From Rhizobium sp. TH2 (lineage in GTDB: Bacteria; Pseudomonadota; Alphaproteobacteria; Rhizobiales; Rhizobiaceae): DNA of 64,000 nt. Positions 1-9,322 of the stretch are shown piece by piece (position 1 is the stretch's first letter; the number at the start of each line of letters is the position of its first letter). The stretch is from assembly GCF_024707525.1 (NCBI RefSeq), contig NZ_CP062231.1, positions 4,963,501-5,027,500 on the forward strand, read 5' to 3'. Both the position numbers and the translations under genes were made by a program. The notes below the pieces were generated by a model. The model did not search any database and had not been told where the DNA came from. It was given only the letters and a program-made list of their open reading frames with translations.

Positions 1-2
1 AG

Positions 3-1676
3 ATCGCGGCGGGGCTTGCCGAACCGCAGAGCGGCGAGGTGTTCCGCCATCCCTCGGCGACGGTCCGCTATCTCAACCAGGCGCCTGATTTCGAGGGTTT
101 TGACACCGTCGAGGCCTATGCCGCGGCTGGGCTGGGACCGTCCGACGATCCCTATCGGGTCACCTACCTGCTCGAGCATCTCGGGCTGACCGGCCATGAG
201 CATCCTTCCAGCCTGTCCGGCGGCGAGATGCGGCGGGCGGCCCTTGCCAAGGTCATGGCGCCGGAGCCGGATATCCTGTTGCTCGACGAGCCGACCAACC
301 ATCTCGACCTGCCGACCATCGAATGGCTGGAAGGCGAACTCCAGAAGACCAGGAGCGCGTTGATCCTGATCTCGCACGACCGGCGTTTCCTGGAGAAAGT
401 ATCGACGGCGACGGTCTGGCTTGATCGCGGCACGTCGCGGCGTCTCGATCGCGGTTTCGGCCATTTCGAGGCCTGGCGCGACAAGGTGCTGGAGGAAGAA
501 GAGCTCGAACAGCACAAGCTCGGCAAGCAGATCGAACGCGAGGAACACTGGCTGCGCTATGGCGTCACCGCGCGCCGCAAGCGCAATATGCGCCGTCTCG
601 GCCAGTTGCAGGATTTGCGCCAGGAGCACCGCTCGCATCGCGGCGCGCTCGGTTCCGCCCGGGCGACGGTGGCGGAGGCCCGCGATTCCGGCAAGCTGGT
701 GATCGAGGCCGAGAAGATCACCAAGTCCTATGGCGACCGGGTGATTGTGTCGCCCTTCTCGCTCCGGGTCCATCGCGGCGACCGGATCGGCCTCGTCGGC
801 CCGAACGGCGCCGGCAAGACGACGCTACTCAAGATGCTGACCGGCCAACTCGAACCTGATTCGGGCACGGTGAAGCTCGGCACCAATCTCGAAATGGCAA
901 CGCTCGACCAGAAGCGCGAGGATCTCGATCTCGAGGAAACGCTCGCCCATTACCTGACCGACGGACGGGGCGACAACCTGCTGGTCAATGGCGTCGCCAA
1001 GCATGTCACCGGCTATATGAAGGATTTTCTGTTCCAGCCCGAACAGGCTCGCACCCCGATCCGCAATCTCTCGGGCGGAGAGCGCGCGCGGCTGATCCTG
1101 GCGCGCAATCTTGCGCGTCCGTCCAACCTGCTGATCCTCGACGAACCGACCAACGATCTCGACATCGAGACGCTCGATCTCTTGCAGGAAATCGTGTCCA
1201 GCTATGCCGGCACCGCGATCCTGGTCAGCCACGATCGCGACTTCCTCGACCGCACCGTCACCTCGACGATCGCACCGGCCGATCCGGAAAATCCGGATGG
1301 CCGCTGGATCGAATATGCCGGCGGCTATACCGACATGCTTGCCCAGCGCCGCGACGCGCAGGCCGAGCGGAAGCGGGAAGAGCGCGACAAGCGCCCTGCC
1401 GCTTCGGCTGTGTCGTCGGACGAGCCGTCCAAGGGGAAGGCCAAGCTCTCCTACAAGCAGAAATTCGCCATCGAGAGCCTGCCGAAGAAGATGGCGGAGA
1501 GACACGCGGAAGTCGCCAAACTCGAAGCAAGAATGGCCGACCCGGCTTTCTTCACAAAAGACCCGGATGGGTTCGCCAGGGCCGCCAAACTGACGGAAGC
1601 CGCGCGCGCCGAGATCGCCCGCATGGAAGAAGAGTGGCTGGAACTCGAAATGCTCCGCGAGGAACTCGAGGGCTGA
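3..1676 (+). CDS. uup: ABC-F family ATPase, Uup type (5' end outside window)
   Basis: Cytosolic ATPase with two ABC domains and no membrane segments, as in ABC-F proteins that act on ribosomes or DNA-associated processes. The reading frame is open from the first full codon, which encodes the sequence just after Walker A of domain 1, so the start is off the window. Domain 1 shows the signature LSGGEMRR and Walker B ILLLDEPTNHLDLP. The linker is basic and charged. Domain 2 has Walker A GPNGAGKTT, signature LSGGERAR and Walker B LLILDEPTNDLD. The last 80 residues form a charged helical region beginning KLSYKQKFAIESLPKKMAE, which matches the coiled-coil tail of Uup rather than EttA. Backbone gene left of the island. 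Confidence 0.9.
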   Translation: MAAGLAEPQSGEVFRHPSATVRYLNQAPDFEGFDTVEAYAAAGLGPSDDPYRVTYLLEHLGLTGHEHPSSLSGGEMRRAALAKVMAPEPDILLLDEPTNHLDLPTIEWLEGELQKTRSALILISHDRRFLEKVSTATVWLDRGTSRRLDRGFGHFEAWRDKVLEEEELEQHKLGKQIEREEHWLRYGVTARRKRNMRRLGQLQDLRQEHRSHRGALGSARATVAEARDSGKLVIEAEKITKSYGDRVIVSPFSLRVHRGDRIGLVGPNGAGKTTLLKMLTGQLEPDSGTVKLGTNLEMATLDQKREDLDLEETLAHYLTDGRGDNLLVNGVAKHVTGYMKDFLFQPEQARTPIRNLSGGERARLILARNLARPSNLLILDEPTNDLDIETLDLLQEIVSSYAGTAILVSHDRDFLDRTVTSTIAPADPENPDGRWIEYAGGYTDMLAQRRDAQAERKREERDKRPAASAVSSDEPSKGKAKLSYKQKFAIESLPKKMAERHAEVAKLEARMADPAFFTKDPDGFARAAKLTEAARAEIARMEEEWLELEMLREELEG

Positions 1677-1702
1677 AGCGCTAACCCACCTGAAACGACA
1701 AA

Positions 1703-1724
1703 CCCGGTGCTGGAGGACACCGGG
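1703..1724 (+). terminator. Probable terminator hairpin after uup
   Basis: A 7-bp perfect stem (CCCGGTG at 1703-1709 with CACCGGG at 1718-1724) and 8-nt loop lie 27 bases after the uup stop. The run of T after the stem is poor, so this could also be a simple transcript-end hairpin. Confidence 0.45.
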
Positions 1725-1874
1725 CTTGCCGTAGGGAGGGGATCAGTATTGTCAACGTTCTTGATCGTCTGGCATCGGGCCGCCGTGTTGCAGGGGGTCG
1801 GGCGGTCCTTGGGGGTGGTGCCTGGGCGGGAGGAGAACCTCGGGCACTGGTGGTCAGTCGATCAGGTCATCAGA

Positions 1875-2111
1875 TCAATCGCAGATGCGAACCTTCTTGA
1901 TGTAGACATTGCCCCAGTCGTCGTAGCGCTTGATCTTCTTGACGAAGCAATAGTCGTCATAGTCGTAACGGGGGGATACGACGACCACGCCCCAATGATG
2001 GCGCTTCCAGCCATGGTGATGATGGCGATGCTTCCAGCCGGCTTCTGCGGTGGCGGCAAACGAGACGGTGGCGACGAGGGCGGCGGAGGCTGCGATGATG
2101 AACTTTTTCAT
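1875..2111 (-). CDS. Small histidine-rich secreted protein
   Basis: Predicted 78-residue exported protein of unknown function. Residues 1-25 form a clean Sec signal peptide (basic start MKKF, hydrophobic core, cleavage around AEA-G). The mature part begins with a histidine/tryptophan-rich patch (GWKHRHHHHGWKRHHWG) and ends with tyrosine- and charge-rich sequence carrying two cysteines near the end. The His patch suggests metal binding, but that is inference. An AGAGGA ribosome site precedes the ATG. It stands alone between uup and the tRNA gene; short His-rich periplasmic proteins of this type are common in rhizobia. Confidence 0.7.
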   Translation of the reverse strand: MKKFIIAASAALVATVSFAATAEAGWKHRHHHHGWKRHHWGVVVVSPRYDYDDYCFVKKIKRYDDWGNVYIKKVRICD

Positions 2112-2347
2112 GATGTTTGTCCTCTGGGGGTTCGTGTTGGGTTGAAGTGCCGTTCAGTTCTTCAGTTCTTTGTGGATGTCTTTGCTCATCCGTTGATGTT
2201 GTTTTCCCACATCCCCATGCTCGCCGCTGTTTCCGCGGGAACAGGGCTGAAAATTCAACGAAATATGAAGCGCACGACGCAAATCGACGCCATTTCGCTC
2301 AAGCCCCTTGGCGAAGCGCTGCTTCTTTTGTATTGAGTGGCGTGGAT

Positions 2348-2424
2348 GGTCCCGTAGCTCAGCAGGATAGAGCACCAGATTCCTAATCTGGGGGTCACTG
2401 GTTCGAATCCAGTCGGGATCGCCA
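2348..2424 (+). tRNA. tRNA-Arg (anticodon CCT), integration target
   Basis: Complete 77-nt cloverleaf read by eye. The acceptor stem is GGTCCCG with CGGGATC and contains one G-T pair. The D arm is GCTC/GAGC, the anticodon stem CCAGA/TCTGG has loop TTCCTAA (anticodon CCT at 2382-2384), and the T arm is ACTGG/CCAGT with loop TTCGAAT. The CCA end is encoded. It reads AGG codons. Its 3' 49 nt are repeated at 52381-52429, so the gene was the attachment site of the island and was kept intact by the left junction. Confidence 0.95.
2376..2424 (+). repeat. attL: 49-bp direct repeat, 3' part of tRNA-Arg
   Basis: The sequence from the 5' side of the anticodon stem to the encoded CCA is identical, base for base, to 52381-52429. 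The match stops at 2375/52380 and at 2425/52430. This is the standard signature of tyrosine-integrase insertion into a tRNA 3' end. Confidence 0.95.
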
Positions 2425-2462
2425 ACGAAATCAACTACTTAAAGGGTGATTCTCGACCCTTT

Positions 2463-2550
2463 ATGTTGCGTGAATGTTGCAACGAGTTCCCGAGATTTCC
2501 AATGGTTTCCACATGGGCGCGGCGAATCCATGCGACATGAAATGCAACAT
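2463..2550. promoter_or_regulatory. Probable integrase arm-type sites, left end
   Basis: Two copies of ATGTTGC (2463-2469 and 2474-2480) are spaced 11 bp apart, one DNA turn, and the reverse form GCAACAT occurs at 2544-2550. The same heptamer pair with 11-bp spacing occurs near the right end (52328-52345) in opposite orientation. This pattern suits arm-type binding sites of a lambda-like integrase. Otherwise 2425-2886 contains no convincing gene. Confidence 0.5.
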
Positions 2551-2886
2551 GGGCGGACTAACTGAGAAAGCAAAGACCGACCCAGTTGGCGGAGACCGCT
2601 GAGAACATTTGGACAAAATTGCTGACTTACTGCAGTTCCCAAAACAGCCTTGGCGGCATTCAGGCATTGGGTAGCCCCGTTGGCGATGTCGCAGCTCTTC
2701 GAAAGGACGCAATCGAAGCGACATTTATTTGCATTACCGCTCCGGCATGGGGCACCATTATAAAACTGTAACGTATTGCTTTACAAGGACTTTTGCAATT
2801 TAGTTATCTGTTCTATCCCCCTAATTATCCACCTAGAAGTTCGTGCTTCAAGTCGGTTGGCCGGTAATCCCATGGAGGGTCGATGC

Positions 2887-3162
2887 ATGAAAGATCAAAT
2901 GAAAAGCGGCGCCGCAAGGATCGGTCGATATGCAAAGGCCCGGCCAAGTGAGACTGCATGGGCTGTTTTCGGTGCTTGCCTAGGATGTATTTCTGGCCTG
3001 CTGTTAGGCGGCGTGGGTATCGCTGCGCTTGGAAGCGCTTTGGGCGTTAGCGGATTTCTGATGCCGTTTCTTCTTGCGGCGATCGGCACGCTTATCGGGA
3101 GCCGATACGGCATGGAACGTGACCGAAAGCGCGAAGCTAGTCGCAGAACCAAAACTCTCTAA
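2887..3162 (+). CDS. Small glycine-rich membrane protein, unknown function
   Basis: 91-residue protein with a basic N-terminus, two hydrophobic segments (roughly residues 25-48 and 50-68) rich in small residues (GGVGIAALGSALG), and a strongly charged tail. The glycine pattern resembles helix-packing zippers. The start at 2887 is preferred over the in-frame ATG at 2872 because GGAGGG lies nine bases upstream of it. First gene of the island, about 460 bases inside attL; no family recognised with certainty. Confidence 0.55.
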   Translation: MKDQMKSGAARIGRYAKARPSETAWAVFGACLGCISGLLLGGVGIAALGSALGVSGFLMPFLLAAIGTLIGSRYGMERDRKREASRRTKTL

Positions 3163-3264
3163 GTCTGATGGCTGCGGTACTAAATTGGCGCCGGATCGGA
3201 CCAATGGAGGTGCCTGGAACTATACAGCAGGCAATAGGCTTACATTGAGCAGACACCGATCTCG

Positions 3265-3579
3265 TTGAACCTTCGAGTGTCTCCGACTGGAGCTCTGGTG
3301 CAAATAGACTATTTCGTGCGGAAGCTGCGGGCATCGGTCCAGCAGCCGGAGACCTTGGTTTCAAAAAGCTGGGGCTACTGCCACCTCTTGTCCGCGTCAT
3401 TGCGAGGAGCGTTTCCAGGGAACCAGCGCATACCAAGACTCATAGCGGTTCTGGAGGATTGCCTGTCAGATATAATTGCCGACACAAATGAGGGTGACCA
3501 GCCCGACTTGCATAAGATGATGACCGTCCTAGATGCGATTGAGTATCACCTCGACAAGTTTGAACTTGAAAGCGACTAG
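3265..3579 (+). CDS. Hypothetical protein, 104 residues
   Basis: Soluble-looking protein with a weak TTG start and no clear ribosome site. It contains hydrophobic-heptad stretches in the middle (LIAVLEDCLSDIIAD) and ends in an acidic helix. I do not recognise the family. It could be a remnant whose true N-terminus is lost. The following 3580-3828 contains no intact gene. Confidence 0.4.
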   Translation: MNLRVSPTGALVQIDYFVRKLRASVQQPETLVSKSWGYCHLLSASLRGAFPGNQRIPRLIAVLEDCLSDIIADTNEGDQPDLHKMMTVLDAIEYHLDKFELESD

Positions 3580-3828
3580 ACCGCGCTTATTCTTCACACC
3601 AGATGTTGCCCACGTTAGGCCACGGCTGCGCAAGCCCTTCCTCGAAATCTGGAAACTCCGGCGAATCGACATTACACCATGCGAAACCGCACAAGGTAAG
3701 CCGGCACGCCGCTCGCTGCGTGAGTTAGTATTTCTTTATCGCTTGACCCGCTACTGTGCGTCTACCAGCGCTGACGCGGGCATGATGCCGACTGGTTCCG
3801 ATGATCGGCATCTCCGTTTTGGTGCATC

Positions 3829-5994
3829 ATGGTTCGATCGAAATACAGTTATTCCACCCGCAAACGGCTAATAGTCATCGCCGTCGCCTGTCTCCTGATC
3901 GCATCAATGATCGGCCTCGGCGTGTTTCTCATCAATGACGCAATGACCTCGATGAAAGAGACATCGAACAATATCGATGACGCTCGATCTGTTTCGGCGA
4001 CGAGAAGCGCGATTCAGGCGGTGAAGAAGCAGCTTGGCGCCACCGTGAGGGATAATGCCTATTGGGATGACGCGTACGCAAAAATGAATGAACCCGACGC
4101 TGTGGCCTGGGCGACAGAAAATTGGGGCGTGACCACTGAGAACTACCCCCTCTATGACACCGCCGTAGTGGTGGCGCCTGATGGGACCGCGCTCATCGGC
4201 TTTCACAACGGCATACCGATCAAGGATACCGACCTGTTCTTCGGCTCCTCCTTCAAGGCACTGTTGAAAGCGGCACGTGCTCCAGACCCTAAACGAGAGA
4301 GGTTGCCAGTCGCGTTCATCCAAACCACAAAGGGGTTGGCTCTCATCGGCGCCTCCGCAATTCAGCCGTACGAGGACAATCCCGAAGCAGATCGGGCAAA
4401 ATTCAAGGTCCTGGTTTTCGCCAAGCATTTCGGTCCAGAGGTGATTGCGGAGATGGCCAAGAACTTCAGTATCAGTGGTTTATCGTTCGAAGACAGGCCC
4501 GGCCATCTGCATGCAAGGTTGACCGACATTGGCGGGCGATTGGTCGGCCAGTTGACGTGGCCCGCACAAGAGCCCGGCACTCGCAGCTTCATCTCCGTCA
4601 AGCCGAAAGCCTTTGCGGCGGCGCTGGTGCTGTTTGTTCTGCTTTCAGCAATCTGTGCAGCGGCACTTCTCGCAGTGAGAAACGTCCGGCGTGAAGAAAG
4701 ACGCTCTCATTACGATGCCACCCACGACTCGTTGACCGGGCTCCACAATCGGGCTGGCTTGTTGGAACAGATCGATCTGTCGATCGCCCATTTGAACGAA
4801 GCTAAACCCTCCGAAATTGATCTGCACTTGATCGACCTGGACGGCTTCAAGGGCGTGAATGACGCGTGGGGCCACGCGGTGGGCGATCAGTTGATCATTG
4901 CCGTCGCGCGAAGGATTGTGGATTTCCTGCCCCGAAATGTGATTGCGGCACGGCTCGGCGGCGATGAATTCGCAATTCTGTCTCAGAGTTCGTCTCAGCA
5001 ATCGTTGGAAACAATTTCCTCAAACATTTTAAATCTCTTTGATCAGCCCTTCGATATCGACGGACGGCAGATGGAGATTGGCGGTAGCGTCGGGGCGGCC
5101 TCGACCACTAACTCGCAAATAGAGCGTGAGGAGTTGTTCCGCAGATCGGACTTGGCGCTCTATCGTGCAAAAGAGCTGGGACGCGGCATATCGGTGACGT
5201 TCGAACCTGGCTTGGACGCTGCCGCGAGAGAAGCTGCAGATTTGGAACAGGATATCCGTGCGGCAATATCGAAAAGGGAATTCAGCGTGGCGTTTCAGCC
5301 GCTGATCGATGCCAAGAGCGGCACGATGTGCGGGGTCGAAGCTCTGGCGAGGTGGGTCAGTCCAGCTAGAGGGCGTGTTGCTCCTGACGTGTTCATCGCA
5401 GCGGCTGAGAAATGCGGTCTCATTGATCTGCTGGGCATGCAGATCCTCGAACTTGCAGTAAAGGCAGCATCCCCCTGGTTAGAAGTCGGCCTTTCAGTGA
5501 ACGCATCACCTTTGCAGTTCAGGAACCCGCTGTTCGTCGATGAGCTGATTGGGACGCTGCGTCGCTATGGCTTCGAACCAAATCGGCTTACGTTGGAAGT
5601 TACCGAGGGTATTCTCATCTCGAATACCGTGCAGGTGAAACGTGCGTTTCAAATGTTGAAAACCCATGGGGTGAAGATAGCGCTCGATGATTTTGGCTGT
5701 GGCTACGCAAGCATTGGCGCACTTCGGGAATTCGGATTTGATCGAATGAAAGTTGATCGCTCGCTGGTCGTTGCTGCCGAAACGGAGGGCAATGGTGGCG
5801 CAGTATTGCAAGCTACTATCGCATTGGCGAACGCTTTAAATATTCCCGCGACCGCCGAGGGAATTGAAACGGAAAGCCAGGCCGCTGTCGTGAAGCTTTG
5901 CGGCTGCGACGAGCTCCAGGGATACCTCTACGGCAAACCTACGACGGAGGAAGAACTCGCCTTGCGCTATTTCGCCAAGGAAGCCGCCGCATAA
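3829..5994 (+). CDS. Membrane sensor: CHASE4-GGDEF-EAL (c-di-GMP turnover)
   Basis: A 721-residue bifunctional-architecture protein. It has a transmembrane helix (about 12-34), a periplasmic CHASE4-like sensor (about 50-240, with the typical DNAYWDDAY patch), a second helix (about 262-285), a GGDEF domain (about 290-450) and an EAL domain (about 470-715). The cyclase active motif is intact (GGDEF near residue 379), as is the phosphodiesterase motif (EALARW near 503). The EAL loop DDFGCGYASI is close to the usual DDFGTGYSSL, and ET/ESQ-type glutamates are present. Both activities are therefore possible; which dominates cannot be read from sequence. A PilZ protein 3.6 kb downstream is a potential c-di-GMP receptor. 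Confidence 0.9.
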   Translation: MVRSKYSYSTRKRLIVIAVACLLIASMIGLGVFLINDAMTSMKETSNNIDDARSVSATRSAIQAVKKQLGATVRDNAYWDDAYAKMNEPDAVAWATENWGVTTENYPLYDTAVVVAPDGTALIGFHNGIPIKDTDLFFGSSFKALLKAARAPDPKRERLPVAFIQTTKGLALIGASAIQPYEDNPEADRAKFKVLVFAKHFGPEVIAEMAKNFSISGLSFEDRPGHLHARLTDIGGRLVGQLTWPAQEPGTRSFISVKPKAFAAALVLFVLLSAICAAALLAVRNVRREERRSHYDATHDSLTGLHNRAGLLEQIDLSIAHLNEAKPSEIDLHLIDLDGFKGVNDAWGHAVGDQLIIAVARRIVDFLPRNVIAARLGGDEFAILSQSSSQQSLETISSNILNLFDQPFDIDGRQMEIGGSVGAASTTNSQIEREELFRRSDLALYRAKELGRGISVTFEPGLDAAAREAADLEQDIRAAISKREFSVAFQPLIDAKSGTMCGVEALARWVSPARGRVAPDVFIAAAEKCGLIDLLGMQILELAVKAASPWLEVGLSVNASPLQFRNPLFVDELIGTLRRYGFEPNRLTLEVTEGILISNTVQVKRAFQMLKTHGVKIALDDFGCGYASIGALREFGFDRMKVDRSLVVAAETEGNGGAVLQATIALANALNIPATAEGIETESQAAVVKLCGCDELQGYLYGKPTTEEELALRYFAKEAAA

Positions 5995-6004
5995 GGGGCA
6001 GCCG

Positions 6005-6166
6005 TCACTCTAGACCATGCTGCCAGCCTGTGTCGCCGTCATAGATGCAAGTGACCTTGCGGGCGGCTCGATTGCCGCCACTGCAAACATCGATCGCACG
6101 AACCGGCATAGCTACCGCCGCCACTAGGACGGCAGCGGCGGCACGAGCGAATAGGTTTGTCTTCAA
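6005..6166 (-). pseudogene. N-terminal remnant of a secreted thermonuclease-like protein
   Basis: TTG start at 6166 behind a GGAGA site, overlapping the TGA of the upstream gene (translational coupling). Residues 1-24 form a signal peptide (ending MPVRA). The mature sequence has CSGGNRAARKVTCIYDGDTGW, where DGDT is the calcium-site start of staphylococcal-nuclease-like domains. A stop follows nine residues after the motif, so only 53 residues remain of a domain that is normally above 100. Either a truncated pseudogene or an unusual tiny secreted protein; the former is more likely. Confidence 0.5.
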
Positions 6167-6516
6167 TCGTTTTCTCCGGCCAATGATGCGAGCAACGCGC
6201 CATACAGTTCCGGATTGACCCAATACCCTCCGGCATCCGAGCGCGCGAGCAGATAACGCGCCTTGGCGACATGATCCGCTTGGCAATTCGCAGGGAAGCC
6301 GGCAATCGCCAGCAACAGCGCATCCTCTTCATTTTCGGCCGCGTTGAACGCATCGAGGCATGACGGATCATAGTCCTCGTGCACGCTATCGGCTTTGTTT
6401 ACGAGCGCCTGACAGATTCCGAGCGTGACGCGATGGCGCTCCATCAGCTCCAATAATTCTCCGCTAGGGGAAGTCTCGGCTGTCGCCATGGCAGGCAGCG
6501 CGGCGGCGAGTGCCAT
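6163..6516 (-). CDS. Small exported hypothetical protein
   Basis: 117-residue protein starting at the ATG whose product begins with a short hydrophobic, alanine-rich segment ending in AMATAE, so export is likely although the n-region is unusually short. The body is acidic with four cysteines (GICQAL, PSCLDAF, ANCQAD) that could form disulfides in the periplasm. It is followed with a 4-base overlap by the nuclease-like remnant. Homologous families are not recognised; it resembles small Rap1a/Tai-like immunity proteins only in size and cysteine content, which is not enough for a call. Confidence 0.5.
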   Translation of the reverse strand: MALAAALPAMATAETSPSGELLELMERHRVTLGICQALVNKADSVHEDYDPSCLDAFNAAENEEDALLLAIAGFPANCQADHVAKARYLLARSDAGGYWVNPELYGALLASLAGEND

Positions 6517-6699
6517 CGGCCATAATCCTTGTGACAGAGATCTACCACGAAGTATTGGGCGAGCCGGTTGATCCTGCCGAGTGAAACTGATCGTGCTCGA
6601 CTGCCCATTCAGCGTTCCGGGCGGGGTAAATGGAGGTTCGGACCGCTGTATACGTCTGGGCTCCTTTGGAGCCCAGACCAATTCGTCGAGTGTTGAGGG

Positions 6700-7932
6700 T
6701 CAGATACTGATAAAGTCGCCCCAATCAAGATCGGCCTTTTCCATGTTCTTGATCAGCAGCGTGTCATCGCCATACTTAATCAGGAGGTCATCGCCCTGCA
6801 CCTTTAGATGATTTGCAACCATATCGTTGAATTCATCTTCATTGGAGATGAAGTCCGAAGAGATCAGATCCAGGCCATTCTCGAAGCCCTTGACGACGTC
6901 GTGGTCGGTTTTCAGATCAAACTCGAACACGTCTTCGCCGGTGCCGCCGATGAGGATGTCGTTTCCTTTGCCGCCGTCGAGAGTGTCATCGCCGTGCAAG
7001 CCCCGAAGGACGTTGTCGCCTGAATTGCCGCGTAGCGAGTTGCCGCCGCTGTTTCCAGTCGCATCAATGTCCTTCTTGCCGAGCAGTGTTAGTGTTTCGA
7101 GGTTATCGGCGAGCGTAAAGCTTACGGTCGATCGGACATTGTCCATTCCAAGACCAGTATCCAGTTCGACGATGTTGATGGACTTGCTGCCCACGAGGAA
7201 GGTATCCCCGCCATCGCCACCGTCGATCTGACCGTCGATCGTGCCCTTACGGGTGTCGATCCGGTCCACACCGTCTCCAAGCGAGATGTCGCCAACGATC
7301 AGGCCTTTGTTGACGATCGACGTCTCGCCGGTACCACCAGAGATGTCGCCAACAATCTTGCCAGCATTGGTCAGCGTACCATCCTCGGCATCGAAGAAGG
7401 CGACTGCTGTTTCAGCGTTGATCGTACCGCCTTTCATGTTCGTGATGGCAGCGTTGTCGCCCTCGGCGCGCACCCCATAGTCTCCACCAATGATCTTGCC
7501 GCTGTTGTTGACGGTGAAGTCATCGAACTGGGAATAGACCGACCAGCCGCCATCGATCCTGCCGCTGTTGTTGAGGGTTGTCCCGATATAGCCGGACACA
7601 GCTCAGTTGATGCCTTTGATCACACCTTCGTTTGTGACCGTTGTGCCCAGGCCGTTGACATCCACGCCGACATTAACGGCCGACCCGTCAATAAAAGAAT
7701 CTGGTCCGATGCGCAGCTTGTTGTTGTCGCCTTGAATTTGCACTGCCACCTGAGCAAAGCCCGTCGTCACCACATCGCCGAGGAGCCTGATGGTATTGCC
7801 GGTGAAGTCGTTATCGACGAACACGCCGGGTTCTGCATTAGTCGTGATGGTGGCACCTTTGGTCAGTGTCCAGGTGTCGTTGTCCGTATTGACGAGCCAG
7901 GTTGTATCGAGATCATTTTTCTGAGTAGGCAT
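6700..7932 (-). pseudogene. RTX-type protein split by an in-frame TGA
   Basis: One continuous frame from ATG 7932 (GGAGAAAAACACT ribosome site) to the stop at 6700, interrupted only by TGA at 7605-7603 (codon after VIKGIN). The downstream piece could restart at a GTG two codons later. The N-terminal 110 residues and the following region consist of autotransporter-like repeats with NSG and NKG turns. The C-terminal half has RTX calcium-binding nonapeptides (GNSGDNVL, GLHGDDTL, GGKGNDIL, GGTGEDVF) and ends with a hydrophobic/acidic tail typical of type I secretion signals. Intact, it would be a 410-residue secreted Ca2+-binding surface protein. No type I secretion genes are in the window. Confidence 0.75.
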
Positions 7933-8158
7933 AGTGTTTTTCTCCAAGTTCCACCCTTGCGGGAATGGCTTGATTGCCACCGTGCGACGGACGCTACAAC
8001 AGGGACGGACACGGAAGTGTTCCGTGGGGAACGCCCGAAAGGGTGACGAGTCGTGGATGTTGCGGTATGACTTAAATTATGCGCCCATGTTAAAGGGCAA
8101 TAGCTTACGCCGCTCTGCCTAACAGAGTCGGAATTCTGTGGTCGCACCGGGGGTGAGC

Positions 8159-8341
8159 ATGGTTGCTGAGAAACATCCGCTTTTTGACGAGTGGAACCGG
8201 GTTCACGAAGAGTACCAAAAGGCGCTGCGCACGTGGGACCACCTCTGTATGAAAAAGGCGCCTGCGGCCGACGTTGAAGCCGCTAAGCAAAAACTTGAGC
8301 AGGCGTGCGCAAGATATGAAAACGTCAGTGCACAAATCTAA
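8159..8341 (+). CDS. Small hypothetical, helical charged protein
   Basis: 60-residue protein from the ATG at 8159 (GGGGGTGAG upstream). An upstream in-frame GTG at 8138 would add seven residues. It is predicted helical and charged (repeated Glu/Lys, EAAKQKLEQACARYE), with no signal or membrane segment. It sits between two RTX genes on the other strand. No family recognised. Confidence 0.5.
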   Translation: MVAEKHPLFDEWNRVHEEYQKALRTWDHLCMKKAPAADVEAAKQKLEQACARYENVSAQI

Positions 8342-8413
8342 TGGGACGTTTGCCCACGGTGGAACGACATGGATGAGGCGGCCGGAAAACTAATAGTATG
8401 CCTTTTCCGTCGC

Positions 8414-9085
8414 TTAAACCACGAAGTCGGATGCGTCGATCTCGCCTGGCTTTATCCCTATCAGCAGAAATGCATCACCATCGCCGAAGTCGAGCAAGGT
8501 GTTTTTGCCAGACTTTGTGATCGTTGCATCGGCGAAAACGGCATCAAGAAAGTCCTGGGCGCCGTCACTGTTGTCCGCGTCAAAATCGCGGATCGTATCT
8601 TTCCCCATGCCTAAATCGAAAACAAAGGTATCCTCGCCGGCGCCGCCAACCAGGATGTCCTTGCCAAACGAGCCCTGTATCGTATCGTCTCCACCACGCC
8701 CAAGCAAAAGGTCATTTCCGACGCTGCCGAGCACAGAGTTCCCCGCGTTCGAGTCGATGTACTTATTGTTCTCAAACTGGATACGGGCGACGGTTTGAGA
8801 CAGGAAGTCGGCCATGTCTGTGGCCGACATCACGGCGGCATTGATGGAAGTCTTTGAGATATCAATCTGCTTGTCACCGTCGATCGATTGTACGACTAGA
8901 CCAGTAATCGTTCCCTGAACGATCATGCCAGCACTAACCTCTAGACCCTTACCTTCGACAATTACGACCGTGTTGCTGCCGCCAACGCACACGACCTTCT
9001 TGGATGTTGCCGACAGCATTTCAACTGAACTCGTGTCGAGCACGTCATCGATCTGAAAGACTTGAATGATTGATTTCTTGGCCAT
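8414..9085 (-). CDS. RTX calcium-binding protein
   Basis: 223 residues. The N-terminal ~110 residues form a non-repetitive beta-rich domain with VVCVGGSNTVVIVEGKG and a helical stretch (MADFLSQTVARIQFENN). Nonapeptide RTX repeats follow from about residue 120 to 155 (GNSVLGSVGNDLLLGRGGDD, GSFGKDILVGGAGEDTF). An acidic C-terminal tail with hydrophobic residues (DASDFVV) would serve as the type I secretion signal. Such short RTX proteins are exported and fold on binding Ca2+. It lies beside the broken RTX gene on the same strand, and a third RTX gene is at 24156. Confidence 0.8.
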   Translation of the reverse strand: MAKKSIIQVFQIDDVLDTSSVEMLSATSKKVVCVGGSNTVVIVEGKGLEVSAGMIVQGTITGLVVQSIDGDKQIDISKTSINAAVMSATDMADFLSQTVARIQFENNKYIDSNAGNSVLGSVGNDLLLGRGGDDTIQGSFGKDILVGGAGEDTFVFDLGMGKDTIRDFDADNSDGAQDFLDAVFADATITKSGKNTLLDFGDGDAFLLIGIKPGEIDASDFVV

Positions 9086-9322
9086 GTCGCTTACCCGCTG
9101 CTGGTTGTGTGGTTTGATATGATCGATTATCGATGTTTTGTTTCACGCTCACGCCACGAACAGATCGAGCGACCGATGGCGGTGAAACAATACGGCCGTC
9201 GTTTCTAGTACCGTTTTCGCGGAATGATTGTTGCCACTTGACTCCGGCGCACGCTGTGTCAGTTTGAGATCAAACCGAGAACAGGACACATCATCAACCA
9301 ACCACTTGGCAAACTCATTGTG

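Noticed and set aside
1707..2336. 209-codon plus-strand frame between uup and the tRNA
   Set aside because: Reads through a terminator and antisense to the His-rich gene; no motif.
3587..3725. Short minus-strand frame ending in an aromatic, cysteine-containing tail (GLAQPWPNVGNIWCEE)
   Set aside because: No start codon and only 45 codons; may be the remnant of a gene end but too weak to list.
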